From Pseudovibrio sp. Tun.PSC04-5.I4 (GTDB lineage: Bacteria; Pseudomonadota; Alphaproteobacteria; Rhizobiales; Stappiaceae), in NCBI RefSeq assembly GCF_900104145.1, contig NZ_FNLB01000006.1, positions 2,129,001-2,193,000 of the forward strand: DNA of 64,000 bases, given 5' to 3'. The notes under the pieces are model-generated. The model saw only the letters and a program-made list of their open reading frames with translations, had not been told where the DNA came from and searched no databases. This document shows, piece by piece, positions 25,155-32,585 of the stretch. The translations under genes and the position numbers were made by a program. Each line of letters begins with the position of its first letter. The first letter of the stretch is position 1.

Positions 25155-25404
25155 GGTCATTTCCTTTTTGAATACATTTTGGGTCCCGGCTCAGTGTCGG
25201 GAAAATAACAATCTTGGGATCGTTGAAATGAGCGTCTTCAAGTGGTGTCATCTTGCTTTTTGCAAGGCGCTCCAACTGCTCAGCCAGTTCAGTTCCGGTC
25301 AGCAGAGTTTGTGCAAAAAGGTCATGCGCTTCCGGGTCCATGACCTCATTGCAGCGTGAAATCAGAAACAGAGCACGCAGTTCTTTCAGGAGGCCGCTTA
25401 ACAT
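25144..25404 (-). CDS. small early phage protein of unknown function
   Basis: 86 residues from the ATG at 25404 (MLSGLLKELRALFLISRCNEV), helical, with EAHDLFAQTLLTGTELAEQLERLAKSKMTPLEDAHF. It overlaps both neighbours (7 and 11 bases), so it belongs to the same translational chain. I recognise no family. Confidence 0.6.
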   Translation of the reverse strand: MLSGLLKELRALFLISRCNEVMDPEAHDLFAQTLLTGTELAEQLERLAKSKMTPLEDAHFNDPKIVIFPTLSRDPKCIQKGNDHDT

Positions 25405-25745
25405 GCTGCATCCTGTCCAGTCCGGGAGGTATTCAGCGAGCAGCGCTGGCAGGCGGCCCAATGACGCAGGGCTGCAGGATCACTTTGGGGGACAGACCGG
25501 CAGGAATATTTTTGACAATCCTCAAAGCTGATATCTTTGCCAAGATGCGGGCACATAATCCGGTCACAGAACCGCTCAACAGCACGGCGCTCAAAGCGGT
25601 CTACGCGCCCGCCATTGTCGGTAAGCCGTCCAGCCAGATAAAGACTGACAGCGGTACGTGAGACGCCCATGGCATCCGCCACTGCCTTTTTACTGCCAAG
25701 CGTTGCTACCTGTTCTTCAATTAGGTCGTGTACGTTTATTTGCAT
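25398..25745 (-). CDS. helix-turn-helix protein with cysteine-rich C-terminal part
   Basis: 115 residues. The N-terminal half is a Cro/XRE-type helix-turn-helix (LGSKKAVADAMGVSRTAVSLYLAGRL). The second half has seven cysteines (RFCDRIMCPHLGKDISFEDCQKYSCR and AACQRCSL, last at the C-terminus) and could bind zinc or an Fe-S cluster. It lies in the early operon after MuB. A transcription role is likely; the sensing part is speculation. Confidence 0.68.
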   Translation of the reverse strand: MQINVHDLIEEQVATLGSKKAVADAMGVSRTAVSLYLAGRLTDNGGRVDRFERRAVERFCDRIMCPHLGKDISFEDCQKYSCRSVPQSDPAALRHWAACQRCSLNTSRTGQDAAC

Positions 25746-26332
25746 GCCACAACCTCCCCATTTGAAGTGAGGTTGAAATCAAGTAGGATAGCCTTTTTCT
25801 GACTCCAGACCGGAGCAAGCGGGCCGGTATCGCGGATCAGTCGAAAGCGTCTGAAGCCATTTGAATAAGGCTTGGTACTCCTTGCCTTAACTGGCAAGAT
25901 TGTCAGATACCCGGCCTGATACAGCGAGCGAAGATAACGCTGGAGATTGCTTTCTGGTTGTTTGTCAGAGGGCTGAGCTGCCACCAGAATAATATCTGAG
26001 ACCGTAAATGCACCTGACATTTTCATCACGTTCCATGCCCGTTGCCGTAAGGAATTTCGGCGTGGGCTACGGCGGTGTATTTGCACTCTTGTGCTGCCAC
26101 CTATCGGAATGACCAAGCCCTCATCAGCAGCTTTTTGACCCGATTGTGTAAGCTGGTAACAACCACGCTCTACACGTTCCAGATATCCTTTTATGATCAG
26201 AAAACCCGCAGCCTCAATGATCTGTTTGCGGGAGAGCGAAAAAGTGGCATCAGCGTCCAGCATATCAAGCGTCTGGCAGTCCCCACCTTTTAATTGATGC
26301 AGGAGTGTCGTGGAGATCAGGGAATTAGCCAT
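25736..26332 (-). CDS. early phage protein with winged-helix-like segments
   Basis: About 198 residues. Two regions resemble winged helices: LSRKQIIEAAGFLIIKGYLERVERGCYQLTQSGQKAADEG (30-70) and FTVSDIILVAAQ followed by LQRYLRSLYQAGYLTIL (108-150). The gene overlaps the MuB stop as TGATG. It occupies the place after the transposition ATPase and may regulate early transcription or assist transposition; the family is not known to me. Confidence 0.65.
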   Translation of the reverse strand: MANSLISTTLLHQLKGGDCQTLDMLDADATFSLSRKQIIEAAGFLIIKGYLERVERGCYQLTQSGQKAADEGLVIPIGGSTRVQIHRRSPRRNSLRQRAWNVMKMSGAFTVSDIILVAAQPSDKQPESNLQRYLRSLYQAGYLTILPVKARSTKPYSNGFRRFRLIRDTGPLAPVWSQKKAILLDFNLTSNGEVVACK

Positions 26333-27099
26333 CACAGCGCCCCCGGAACCATGATGGGGCGGTTTGAGGAGCGATCATTGATGATTGCAACACCAGCCAT
26401 CTCTCTCATGGTCAGGCCCTCCTCACCGGGAGGATTGAGAAACCCGTGGCGTTCAATATTGGCAATGGCTTCCAAGATTTCACGGTTATAACCGCCAGAT
26501 ACTTTGTGAACGAGCTTCAACAGATCATCAGCGACGCGAACCTCACAGCGCCCGTCAATCAGCCCCCGCACATCTCCTTGACTGCATTTTTCAAATCGAA
26601 CTTTCTGTGAGACGCGGGAGGCGACCTGCGGAAACCGTGTCAGGTTATCATTGACCTTGCCCATACCCACCAGAATGACGGGCAGCTCAATCATGTCGGA
26701 TATATCGCGGATGGTTTCCAAAATTGCCGATTTACTGGAGACATGATCCGCCTCATCAATCACAAGACCAAACGTCTTTCTTTCATTGCCAGCGGTGTCT
26801 CGTCGCCCGGATAGTTCTTCAAGCGCCTTGCAGTACTTTTTCTGGAAAGCATGGGGTGGGTGCACCCCCATTGTTTCAAGCAGTTCGGTCATAAACCAGC
26901 TCGGTGTCCATTCTTTCTTGGCCCGCAGGTATATGCTGCCCGTCTGGCCGACCCAATTTTTCAACGTGGTTGTTTTGCCAAGTCCCGGCAGTCCGTCCAC
27001 GACCACCAGACAAGCCTCCTGTGCGCCCCGTTCAGTCAGGGCAGTCAGCGCGTTCAAAAAGCGCTGCACGTTGGAGGTCTTTACAAAGTCATTCCGCAT
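26332..27099 (-). CDS. MuB-type transposition ATPase (AAA)
   Basis: 255 residues. Walker A VVDGLPGLGKTTTLKNW at about 36-50, Walker B FGLVIDEADHV near 130, and an arginine-rich sensor stretch RFPQVASRVSQKVRFEKC. It selects and delivers target DNA to the transposase and gives target immunity in Mu. It lacks an obvious N-terminal helix-turn-helix of Mu B (312 residues), as do many shorter relatives. It lies 31 bases after the transposase stop. Confidence 0.93.
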   Translation of the reverse strand: MRNDFVKTSNVQRFLNALTALTERGAQEACLVVVDGLPGLGKTTTLKNWVGQTGSIYLRAKKEWTPSWFMTELLETMGVHPPHAFQKKYCKALEELSGRRDTAGNERKTFGLVIDEADHVSSKSAILETIRDISDMIELPVILVGMGKVNDNLTRFPQVASRVSQKVRFEKCSQGDVRGLIDGRCEVRVADDLLKLVHKVSGGYNREILEAIANIERHGFLNPPGEEGLTMREMAGVAIINDRSSNRPIMVPGAL

Positions 27100-27130
27100 C
27101 TGTTATTTCCTTGAGGGTTGGTTGGTTGCG

Positions 27131-29392
27131 TTAAGCAGCGGCACGGAGGAGAGTTCGAAGGCTATCTGTGTCGATGCCAAGCGCTTCAAATAGGTCCAGA
27201 TAAGTCCTGTTGGTCATACAGTCCGACAGGATTTTTTTGTCGAGATCAGTCATCTTTTCAGGATTATCCAGGACCCAAACGGCAAGCTCTTCTTTGGACT
27301 TAAATACTGGCCTGCCGGATCTGGTTATAGGTTGTGGTTTTGGTGCCTCAATCGGGTCCGCCAAATGAACGACGTTCTCCGTCCTTGCTGGTGGTTCCAT
27401 CACGACTGAAACGAGGTCGGCATCAGTACTGGCTTCAAAGCCGGGAGCCGAGGCAAACACTTCCATTGGCTGCTCGCCGGAGTGCTCCATGAGATAGCCG
27501 GGGCGTTGTTCCTGCTCGACACGGCGTAACCTGTTTTCCAGTCGCTTTGTTGCCGTCTTGGCCTTCTTCTCGCGGGCGGTATCGATAACCGGCTTGGGGA
27601 AGTAGGCTTGGCTGTTGCCCTCAAACTTGGCAGTGCAGATCAGTGCGCCCGGTGTCTCAACACCTTCCACATAATCAAGCTCACGCACCCACACCTGATG
27701 AGCATCAAGCATGTCGTAGCAAACCATAACCTCACGGTGGTCATAGCGCTCCAGCTCCAAAGCAAAGTAGCGGTTCGTCTCAATGGTAACGAGACCGCGA
27801 GTAACCTTGCGCCGAACTGCAGGGCGGGACAGATCGTCCGCATCTTCCTGACAAAGCCGCACAGCCTGAAAGTCATTTGCTTCAAACTGAGCCCAGCATT
27901 CATTCGGCGACATACGCCGCTTGCGACCGGTGATTGGATCGCGCATCTCGGCAAGGCCAGAATGAGGGCGCTCATTGTAATATTGCAGGGCGCTGTCAAA
28001 GATTTTGAGGAAGCCATTCCAGCTGATCAGAAGGTCTGAACCGCCTTTTTCCTTCAGGTCTTTCTTGATGGTCTTATGCAGCTTTAAAGCCGCTTCCCGG
28101 TCCAGATCCGTACCTGTATAGCTTGGTAGTGTTTTTGCCAGGCGGGTGTAAACTGATCCATTGAACCGCTCGATAACACCGCGAGCCTGTGAGTTGTAGG
28201 CGATGCTGTGCTCTTTGTGCGTACCAAGGCGGGCTAACATGCCCACAGCAGCCTCATCCAGCAGCTGGTTTTTGTAACCTTTACCGTTATCAACGTAGAA
28301 GATAGCTGCCACACCATTCGACATACTGGCATTACGCAGGGCTTCAGATACGTCATAGGCTTTTTCATTAAGCCCGATGGAGTAGCCCACACATTTGCGG
28401 GTCGCCACATCCAGAATTGAGGTGATCTCCGGGCGCATTGGATTGCCCGAAAATGGATGTGCGACAAAGGCATCAAACGTTTTGCCATCACCGGTATAAA
28501 TATCGGTTGGCTCCAGCCCCTCAGTAGAGCGGCTCACATAGACCTTGCGGGCTTTGAGTGCCAGTACACCTTCACGTCCCTTATAGGCAGCAATCGGGTC
28601 TGCTTTCTTCAGTTTCGTTAGATATCGTTTCACCTGATCGTAACTGGGAGCGTGTGTGGGCTCAATCAGACTGGCCCGGTACTGGTCCAGTGCCAATGCT
28701 ACCGTTGGCTTGCGCGGGTCCGCATAAAACTTCAGGAAGCCCGGCGCCCATTCGTAACGGGAAGCATTGAGCGCATCCTGTTTACGTTTGCCGGGGATCA
28801 GGCCAGCAAAGCCGCATTCCTTAAACGCCTTGCGCCAGTTGTAAATAGCGCGGCGGGAGATCCCGGTGCCCTTGTCCTTGGCAGTGCGAACGAGCTCAAG
28901 TAGCTGGTTTTCATCCGGGGTCAGCACCTCTTGGCTCAGCAGTACTTTCACCTTGACGGCTAGGTCACACACGGCCTTGTCATAGGCCATACCGCGCATG
29001 ACCAGTTGTTCCAACATCTGCAAAATTTGTTTGCGGGCTTCAGCAGCACGGCGCTGAGCGCCATCGGCATCAGCAAGAGCCACCTTTGTTTTTGCGGGTG
29101 CGTTTGTCTGCACAACATTCACAACCGCGTTAAGACGCTCGATGTTAAACCGAGCCCCTAACGCTTTGCGAGCTGGCTCCGGCAGCAAATCAATATGGTA
29201 TTCCCAGCCACCACCACGACCAGAACGTTTGCGGGCGAGCGTGGTGGACTGCCAGTCTTCCCTGCTTGCTAAGGCGTTAATATTTCTTTTTGTATTCGGA
29301 ATTCCCACCAAATCCAGCTCAGAGAATTCCTGAGCGTTGTACCACTCGCGCTTTGCCCCATTGTCCAACAGGGCTGGAACTGTTCCGCTCAT
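27131..29392 (-). CDS. MuA-type DDE transposase
   Basis: 753 residues. The N-terminal helix-turn-helix region reads NAQEFSELDLVGIPNTKRNINALASREDW. A second DNA-binding part has GISRRAIYNWRKAFKECGFAGLIPG (about 177-200). The catalytic core holds YTGDGKTFD (D302), FYVDNGKGYKN (D368) and QARGVIERFNGSVY (E408). The C-terminal third, after a beta-barrel with YFALELERYDHREVMVCYDM, ends in a helical MuB/ClpX contact region. It catalyses integration and replicative transposition. It overlaps the upstream gene by four bases. All three catalytic residues are present. Confidence 0.95.
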   Translation of the reverse strand: MSGTVPALLDNGAKREWYNAQEFSELDLVGIPNTKRNINALASREDWQSTTLARKRSGRGGGWEYHIDLLPEPARKALGARFNIERLNAVVNVVQTNAPAKTKVALADADGAQRRAAEARKQILQMLEQLVMRGMAYDKAVCDLAVKVKVLLSQEVLTPDENQLLELVRTAKDKGTGISRRAIYNWRKAFKECGFAGLIPGKRKQDALNASRYEWAPGFLKFYADPRKPTVALALDQYRASLIEPTHAPSYDQVKRYLTKLKKADPIAAYKGREGVLALKARKVYVSRSTEGLEPTDIYTGDGKTFDAFVAHPFSGNPMRPEITSILDVATRKCVGYSIGLNEKAYDVSEALRNASMSNGVAAIFYVDNGKGYKNQLLDEAAVGMLARLGTHKEHSIAYNSQARGVIERFNGSVYTRLAKTLPSYTGTDLDREAALKLHKTIKKDLKEKGGSDLLISWNGFLKIFDSALQYYNERPHSGLAEMRDPITGRKRRMSPNECWAQFEANDFQAVRLCQEDADDLSRPAVRRKVTRGLVTIETNRYFALELERYDHREVMVCYDMLDAHQVWVRELDYVEGVETPGALICTAKFEGNSQAYFPKPVIDTAREKKAKTATKRLENRLRRVEQEQRPGYLMEHSGEQPMEVFASAPGFEASTDADLVSVVMEPPARTENVVHLADPIEAPKPQPITRSGRPVFKSKEELAVWVLDNPEKMTDLDKKILSDCMTNRTYLDLFEALGIDTDSLRTLLRAAA

Positions 29393-29844
29393 TGCTGGAC
29401 CCTCATTTCTTTATCTATTTGCCGGATCATCTTTTGGATGAGCTTTTTCTGTTCTTCCATAACCTGCCGTTCAATGAGTGGCAGGTACTTCCGGTCAACC
29501 ACGACCATGTCCGTGCGAGCCAGAAACTCGTTAAGCAACTCTTTTGATTTCAAGACGGAAATGAGACTGATTAAGCGATACCCGGAAATATTGCTGGCTT
29601 CCCGCGCTTCGCTCGCCCACGCATCCAGACTGTCACGGCTGATAGATTCCCCAAGATGTACAGACAGAGCTGCTGCAATCTCCTCACGGCTGCGTCCGTC
29701 TTTTTTCATGGCTTCAGAAAGAGCGCGGCAAACCTTGCCGGAGGGTGATGCGGAACGAACCCGCGCTGGCTCAAAACGGGCTTCCACCTGCGGTGGCTGC
29801 CAGTTCAGCAAATCATCAGTTTGTTGGCAACGGATGGTCCTCAT
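29389..29844 (-). CDS. early phage protein of unknown function upstream of the transposase
   Basis: 151 residues from the ATG at 29844, which overlaps the preceding stop (ATGA). Features: CRALSEAMKKDGRSREEIAAALSVHLGESISRDSLDAWASEA, a helix-turn-helix-like segment, and a long C-terminal helix (LIERQVMEEQKKLIQKMIRQIDKEM). Genes of this type stand between ner and the transposase in alphaproteobacterial Mu-like phages. A DNA-binding accessory role is inference. Confidence 0.65.
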   Translation of the reverse strand: MRTIRCQQTDDLLNWQPPQVEARFEPARVRSASPSGKVCRALSEAMKKDGRSREEIAAALSVHLGESISRDSLDAWASEAREASNISGYRLISLISVLKSKELLNEFLARTDMVVVDRKYLPLIERQVMEEQKKLIQKMIRQIDKEMRVQQ

Positions 29845-30035
29845 AGCGGGTATCCCGCACGGTAAGAGGCCACCGCGACACACAATACCCAGACCCAAAG
29901 AACAAACGCTGAAGTGAACACACCAATGGCAAGCGCACTTGCAATGTCTTTGATGTGATTGTCATGTCCTGCGCCATAATCAAAGCGGCTGTAAAACTGC
30001 AGGGCAGCGCACTGTGTCAGAGGAACAGTTTTCAT
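29841..30035 (-). CDS. small membrane protein in the early operon
   Basis: 64 residues with one strongly hydrophobic helix (ALAIGVFTSAFVLWVWVLCVAVASY, about 34-58) after a polar start. It overlaps both neighbours by four bases (ATGA), which supports its reality. No family recognised; a role in superinfection exclusion would fit but is not shown. Confidence 0.6.
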   Translation of the reverse strand: MKTVPLTQCAALQFYSRFDYGAGHDNHIKDIASALAIGVFTSAFVLWVWVLCVAVASYRAGYPL

Positions 30036-30355
30036 GCCGCCACCTCTGCCTCGGAGAGAGGAGTGTCAGCATGCAGCTGCTTTTTCTGACTTGCGCTAGG
30101 CCCGTGCAATTCGCTATCGTAGATTACATGGGGTGACGACGCTTTGCGATGTGGCCATAACTCGTCCACTGGAATACCAAGGAATTTAGAGATAACACTT
30201 GCGCCGATGCCTGTTCCGGTTTTAAGCGCTCTGGAAAGAGTGTTGCGGTGGACCTCTTTTTGTCGGGCCAATTGTTCGATGGTCATTCTATGCCGATGTA
30301 GCTCGGCCTTTATGGTATGTTCATCCCAAGTCATTTGGGAATTACGCTTAGCCAT
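30032..30355 (-). CDS. Ner/Nlp-like early regulator
   Basis: 107 residues. The pattern MTWDEHTIKAELHRHRMTIEQLARQKEVHRNTLSRALKTG and GASVISKFLGIPVDELWPHRK is that of the Ner/SfsB-Nlp family: helix-turn-helix and the closing LWPxR. In Mu, Ner represses early and repressor promoters after induction. The C-terminal 35 residues are an extra polar tail. It is the first gene of the early operon, divergent from the repressor. Confidence 0.9.
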   Translation of the reverse strand: MAKRNSQMTWDEHTIKAELHRHRMTIEQLARQKEVHRNTLSRALKTGTGIGASVISKFLGIPVDELWPHRKASSPHVIYDSELHGPSASQKKQLHADTPLSEAEVAA

Positions 30356-30370
30356 TGGAATATCCTCATT

Positions 30371-30402
30371 AAAAACGGTCTGTTACAGCAGCCGTTTTTT
30401 TT
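30371..30402. promoter_or_regulatory. hairpin in the early leader before the Ner-like gene
   Basis: aaaacggtctg pairs with cagccgtttt (one mismatch), flanked by T runs on both strands. On the minus strand it lies in the untranslated leader of the early transcript, ending 15 bases before the ATG; on the plus strand a run of eight T residues follows. It may be an attenuator of early transcription or a terminator of antisense transcription. Confidence 0.5.
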
Positions 30403-30460
30403 GAACCTTGAACCTGTGCACCCGCATTATGTGGTTGCACGTTGCTTATGCTGATAATAA

Positions 30461-30546
30461 CGATTTAAATCGAGTAGTCTAATTAAAATCGACATCATCC
30501 CACTAATTAAAATCGATATACTGTGGATCATCTCGAATATAATCGA
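30461..30546. promoter_or_regulatory. operator region with four direct AATCGA-type repeats between ner and repressor
   Basis: Four copies of an A/T-rich box ending in ATCGA are seen with ATCGA at 30469, 30488, 30512 and 30542 (flanks ttaa-ATCGAG, taaa-ATCGAC, taaa-ATCGAT, tata-ATCGAC), two inside the longer unit aattaaaatcga. They fill the divergent intergenic region, where Mu-like phages place the repressor operators and the early promoter. Spacings of 19, 24 and 30 bases suggest several dimer sites. Confidence 0.65.
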
Positions 30547-30580
30547 CTTATCAGTTAGTTATGAAAAATGGGATGCTGAT

Positions 30581-31273
30581 ATGGAACCGGGACCAACTCA
30601 TCCCACTTTTCGAATAGAACTGGGACGCCGAATTGAGGAGATAGTAGGGAAGTATCAAACTAAGTCAGAAGCTGCTGAAATTGCGGGTGTTTCTGTCGAG
30701 CAACTCAATAAATGGATATCTGGAAAAGTAAAAGTGCCCGTTGAAGGTGTTCACTCACTGGCAGCCGGTATGGATATCGATTTAAGTTGGGTATTTACCG
30801 GCGTCCAAGCTTTAACATCCAAGCCAAAAGCTAATGTGACGCTTAAAAGCGATTTCACCATAATCCCACGCGTTAACGTACATCTGGCTGCTGGTAGCGG
30901 TACTTTGAATGGCGATACCATTGAAAATCTAGAAGATATTCCATTCACGAAAAGCTTTTTGGGCGGAAAACTAGGCAGAACCTCAACGGATGGCCTGATC
31001 ATCCTCACCGCTGACGGAGACAGCATGGATCCCCTCATTGCTGACGGCGACTTAGTGATGGTTGATAAAAAGCGTAATACACTATCCGATGGCGTCTACG
31101 CCTTTGTTTACGGCGGACTGGCACGTGTGAAGTACCTTCGCCCAACCCTTCAAGGTGACATTGAAGTGATCAGCCAAAATCCCATACATAAAGACGAGCT
31201 ACTAAAGCGCTCTGAGTTGGAAGATTTTCATATCATCGGAAAAGTTGTGTGGTGCGGGCATCGCTTCAACTGA
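30581..31273 (+). CDS. prophage repressor, helix-turn-helix plus S24 peptidase domain
   Basis: 230 residues. N-terminal XRE-type helix-turn-helix (SEAAEIAGVSVEQLNKWISGKVKVP, 29-53). C-terminal LexA/S24 fold with the serine in TADGDSMDPLIADGD (S148) and the lysine in ARVKYL (K184). It is on the opposite strand to the early operon, at the place of Mu c, but Mu c itself has no S24 domain. Induction through RecA-stimulated self-cleavage is therefore possible. An Ala-Gly pair at HLAAGSG (104-105) is the only candidate cleavage site I see. Confidence 0.92.
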   Translation: MEPGPTHPTFRIELGRRIEEIVGKYQTKSEAAEIAGVSVEQLNKWISGKVKVPVEGVHSLAAGMDIDLSWVFTGVQALTSKPKANVTLKSDFTIIPRVNVHLAAGSGTLNGDTIENLEDIPFTKSFLGGKLGRTSTDGLIILTADGDSMDPLIADGDLVMVDKKRNTLSDGVYAFVYGGLARVKYLRPTLQGDIEVISQNPIHKDELLKRSELEDFHIIGKVVWCGHRFN

Positions 31274-31298
31274 TAATTCTGCTTTATGCAAACAGCCT

Positions 31299-31383
31299 GC
31301 GCATTTTTGATCGTTTTATGCACGCTTTTTTGCCCATTTTGAATAGTTTTCACGCAATACTGTGCAAAATGATTTTCAGCCGC
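31299..31383. promoter_or_regulatory. candidate transposase-binding repeats near the prophage right end
   Basis: Three related 23-27-base segments start near 31299, 31331 and 31361, each with a GC-containing start, an A/T-rich centre (cattttga, gattttc) and a gtttt/tcacgc-type end, spaced about 30 bases. Mu carries several MuA sites just outside its repressor gene, so position fits. The true terminus (5'-TG...CA-3' with five-base duplication) cannot be fixed without the other end. Confidence 0.4.
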
Positions 31384-31499
31384 ATATTCAAAATTATATC
31401 ATTGTTTCAACGGGTTCATTCGTTTTTACCCACCTATACCCCTGTGCAGAATGACAGCCCCCCCACATCCAACAGGAACGTAGAGGAGAGTTTGGCCAA

Positions 31500-31535
31500 C
31501 TTTTGTTTGAAGGGGCATGCCCCTTCAAACAAAAG
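31500..31535. repeat. perfect 36-bp palindrome at the prophage-host boundary
   Basis: The two 18-base halves (cttttgtttgaaggggca and its complement) are exactly inverted with no spacer. It lies between the prophage end region and the broken diguanylate cyclase gene. The A/T-rich outer and G/C-rich inner part would form a very stable hairpin. It could be a terminator or a mobile-element end; the following bases (ggggaattttcaacc) recall non-coding ends of IS21-type elements, but this is weak. Confidence 0.6.
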
Positions 31536-31607
31536 TCAAAGCTGAAAAAGTGGGGAATTTTCAACCAGCGCTTTTGGGGAGAATACATCCAGCACTGACA
31601 AGTCACG

Positions 31608-31784
31608 GATCCGGGGAATGACGAGCATACCTTTGCACCAACCATTAGCGTTGGTTTGTCTGCGGGCGATGACAAGACACTTGCAAGCGCGCTCAGAGCA
31701 GCTGACCGTTGTTTGTACCGTGCCAAAAAATCAGGTCGCAATCGTGTGGTGACTGCGACCTCTGGAGTTCTTGAGGCTGTTTAA
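31608..31784 (+). pseudogene. C-terminal remnant of a diguanylate cyclase (GGDEF) gene
   Basis: The plus-strand frame ending with TAA at 31782-31784 codes for NDEHTFAPTISVGLSAGDD, KTLASALRAADRCLYRAK and KSGRNRVV, the last block of a GGDEF domain (SxGxA strand, then ADxxLYxAKxxGRNRV). The signature loop and everything N-terminal are missing; the frame is closed by TGA at about 31,597. Disruption by the prophage or a neighbouring mobile element is the simplest reading. Confidence 0.82.
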
Positions 31785-31803
31785 CCTGATGGCCAGTTGA
31801 CCA

Positions 31804-32556
31804 TCAGATCGTTCTGCCGCCATCGACTTCCAATGCAACACCAGTGATAAACTGTGCCTCTTCCGAGGCCAGCCAGAGGGCTGCATTGGCAATATCTTCT
31901 GGTTTGGAGAACCGTCCAAGAGGGATGCTTTCCCTGAATTGCTGGCGCTTTTCTGGCGTGTCTTCTCCCATGAATAGCTCAAGCATGTCGGTTTCTCCTG
32001 CAACCGGGCATAAAGCATTCACACGAATGTTTTTTGGGGCAAGTTCTACCGCCATAGATTTGGTCGCAATGATGACCCAGCCTTTAGAAGCATTGTACCA
32101 AGTTAGACCCGGGCGCGGACGAATGCCTGCCGTCGATGCAGTGTTGATGATGACGCCACTGCCTTGTTTCTCAAACTCTGGAATGACCTCACAACTGGTG
32201 AGATAAATGGCTTTGGCATTCACTTCTAATATTCGGTCGAAGTTATTTTCATCAACTTGCGTCATCGGGCAATTGCGATGAGTGTAACCGGCGTTGTTGA
32301 CTATGATGTCCAAACGGCCCGTCTTTTCAACCGCGTAGGCAACCATTGCCCTCACGTCTGAACGAACGGTTACGTCTGTCTCAATGGAATATCCGTTGGG
32401 CCCAATCGCTTCTGCAAGATTTTTCGCGGCGATACCGTTCAAATCAGCAATGACAACAGCTGCTCCTTCTGCCGCATATTTACGGGCGATGCCTTCACCA
32501 AATCCGGCTGCGCCGCCTGTTATGATTGCGGTCTTTCCTTCCAATCTTCCGGACAC
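31804..32556 (-). CDS. short-chain dehydrogenase/reductase
   Basis: 250 residues. Nucleotide motif TGGAAGFGEGIA near 14, NNAGYTH near 87, catalytic Ser in INTASTAG and the YxxxK pair in WYNASKGW. The Asp in VVIADLNG after strand 2 indicates NAD+ preference. The C-terminus VALEVDGGRTI is typical of the classical group (glucose-1-dehydrogenase, 3-oxoacyl reductase-like). It follows the aldehyde dehydrogenase gene by 29 bases, so both probably act on one substrate: alcohol to aldehyde to acid. The substrate is not deducible. Confidence 0.9.
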   Translation of the reverse strand: MSGRLEGKTAIITGGAAGFGEGIARKYAAEGAAVVIADLNGIAAKNLAEAIGPNGYSIETDVTVRSDVRAMVAYAVEKTGRLDIIVNNAGYTHRNCPMTQVDENNFDRILEVNAKAIYLTSCEVIPEFEKQGSGVIINTASTAGIRPRPGLTWYNASKGWVIIATKSMAVELAPKNIRVNALCPVAGETDMLELFMGEDTPEKRQQFRESIPLGRFSKPEDIANAALWLASEEAQFITGVALEVDGGRTI

Positions 32557-32585
32557 GCTTTCCTCCCTGCGTGCTTCGCCTTGTG

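Larger units (their letters stand above)
1..31460. mobile_element. Mu-like transposable prophage with P2-type tail genes, left part outside the window
   Basis: The gene order from right to left is repressor, Ner-like regulator, MuA-type transposase, MuB-type ATPase, GemA, Mor-like activator, lysis genes, terminase, DUF935 portal, MuF, gpG, protease/scaffold, capsid, DUF1320, DUF1834, DUF2635, sheath, tube, tape measure, U, X, D and V. Early and head genes follow the Mu plan; the tail block follows the P2 plan. Almost all genes are on the minus strand, many with ATGA overlaps. The remaining baseplate and tail-fibre genes and the other attachment end should lie left of base 1. The right end is placed only roughly, between the last transposase-site-like repeats (31,383) and the diguanylate cyclase remnant (31,608). 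No structural gene in view is broken, so the prophage may be functional. Confidence 0.93.

Noticed and set aside
31394..31741. Minus-strand and plus-strand ORFs across the prophage boundary
   Set aside because: Their shared peptide comes from the perfect palindrome read on both strands; the plus-strand frame behind it is clearly the GGDEF remnant.
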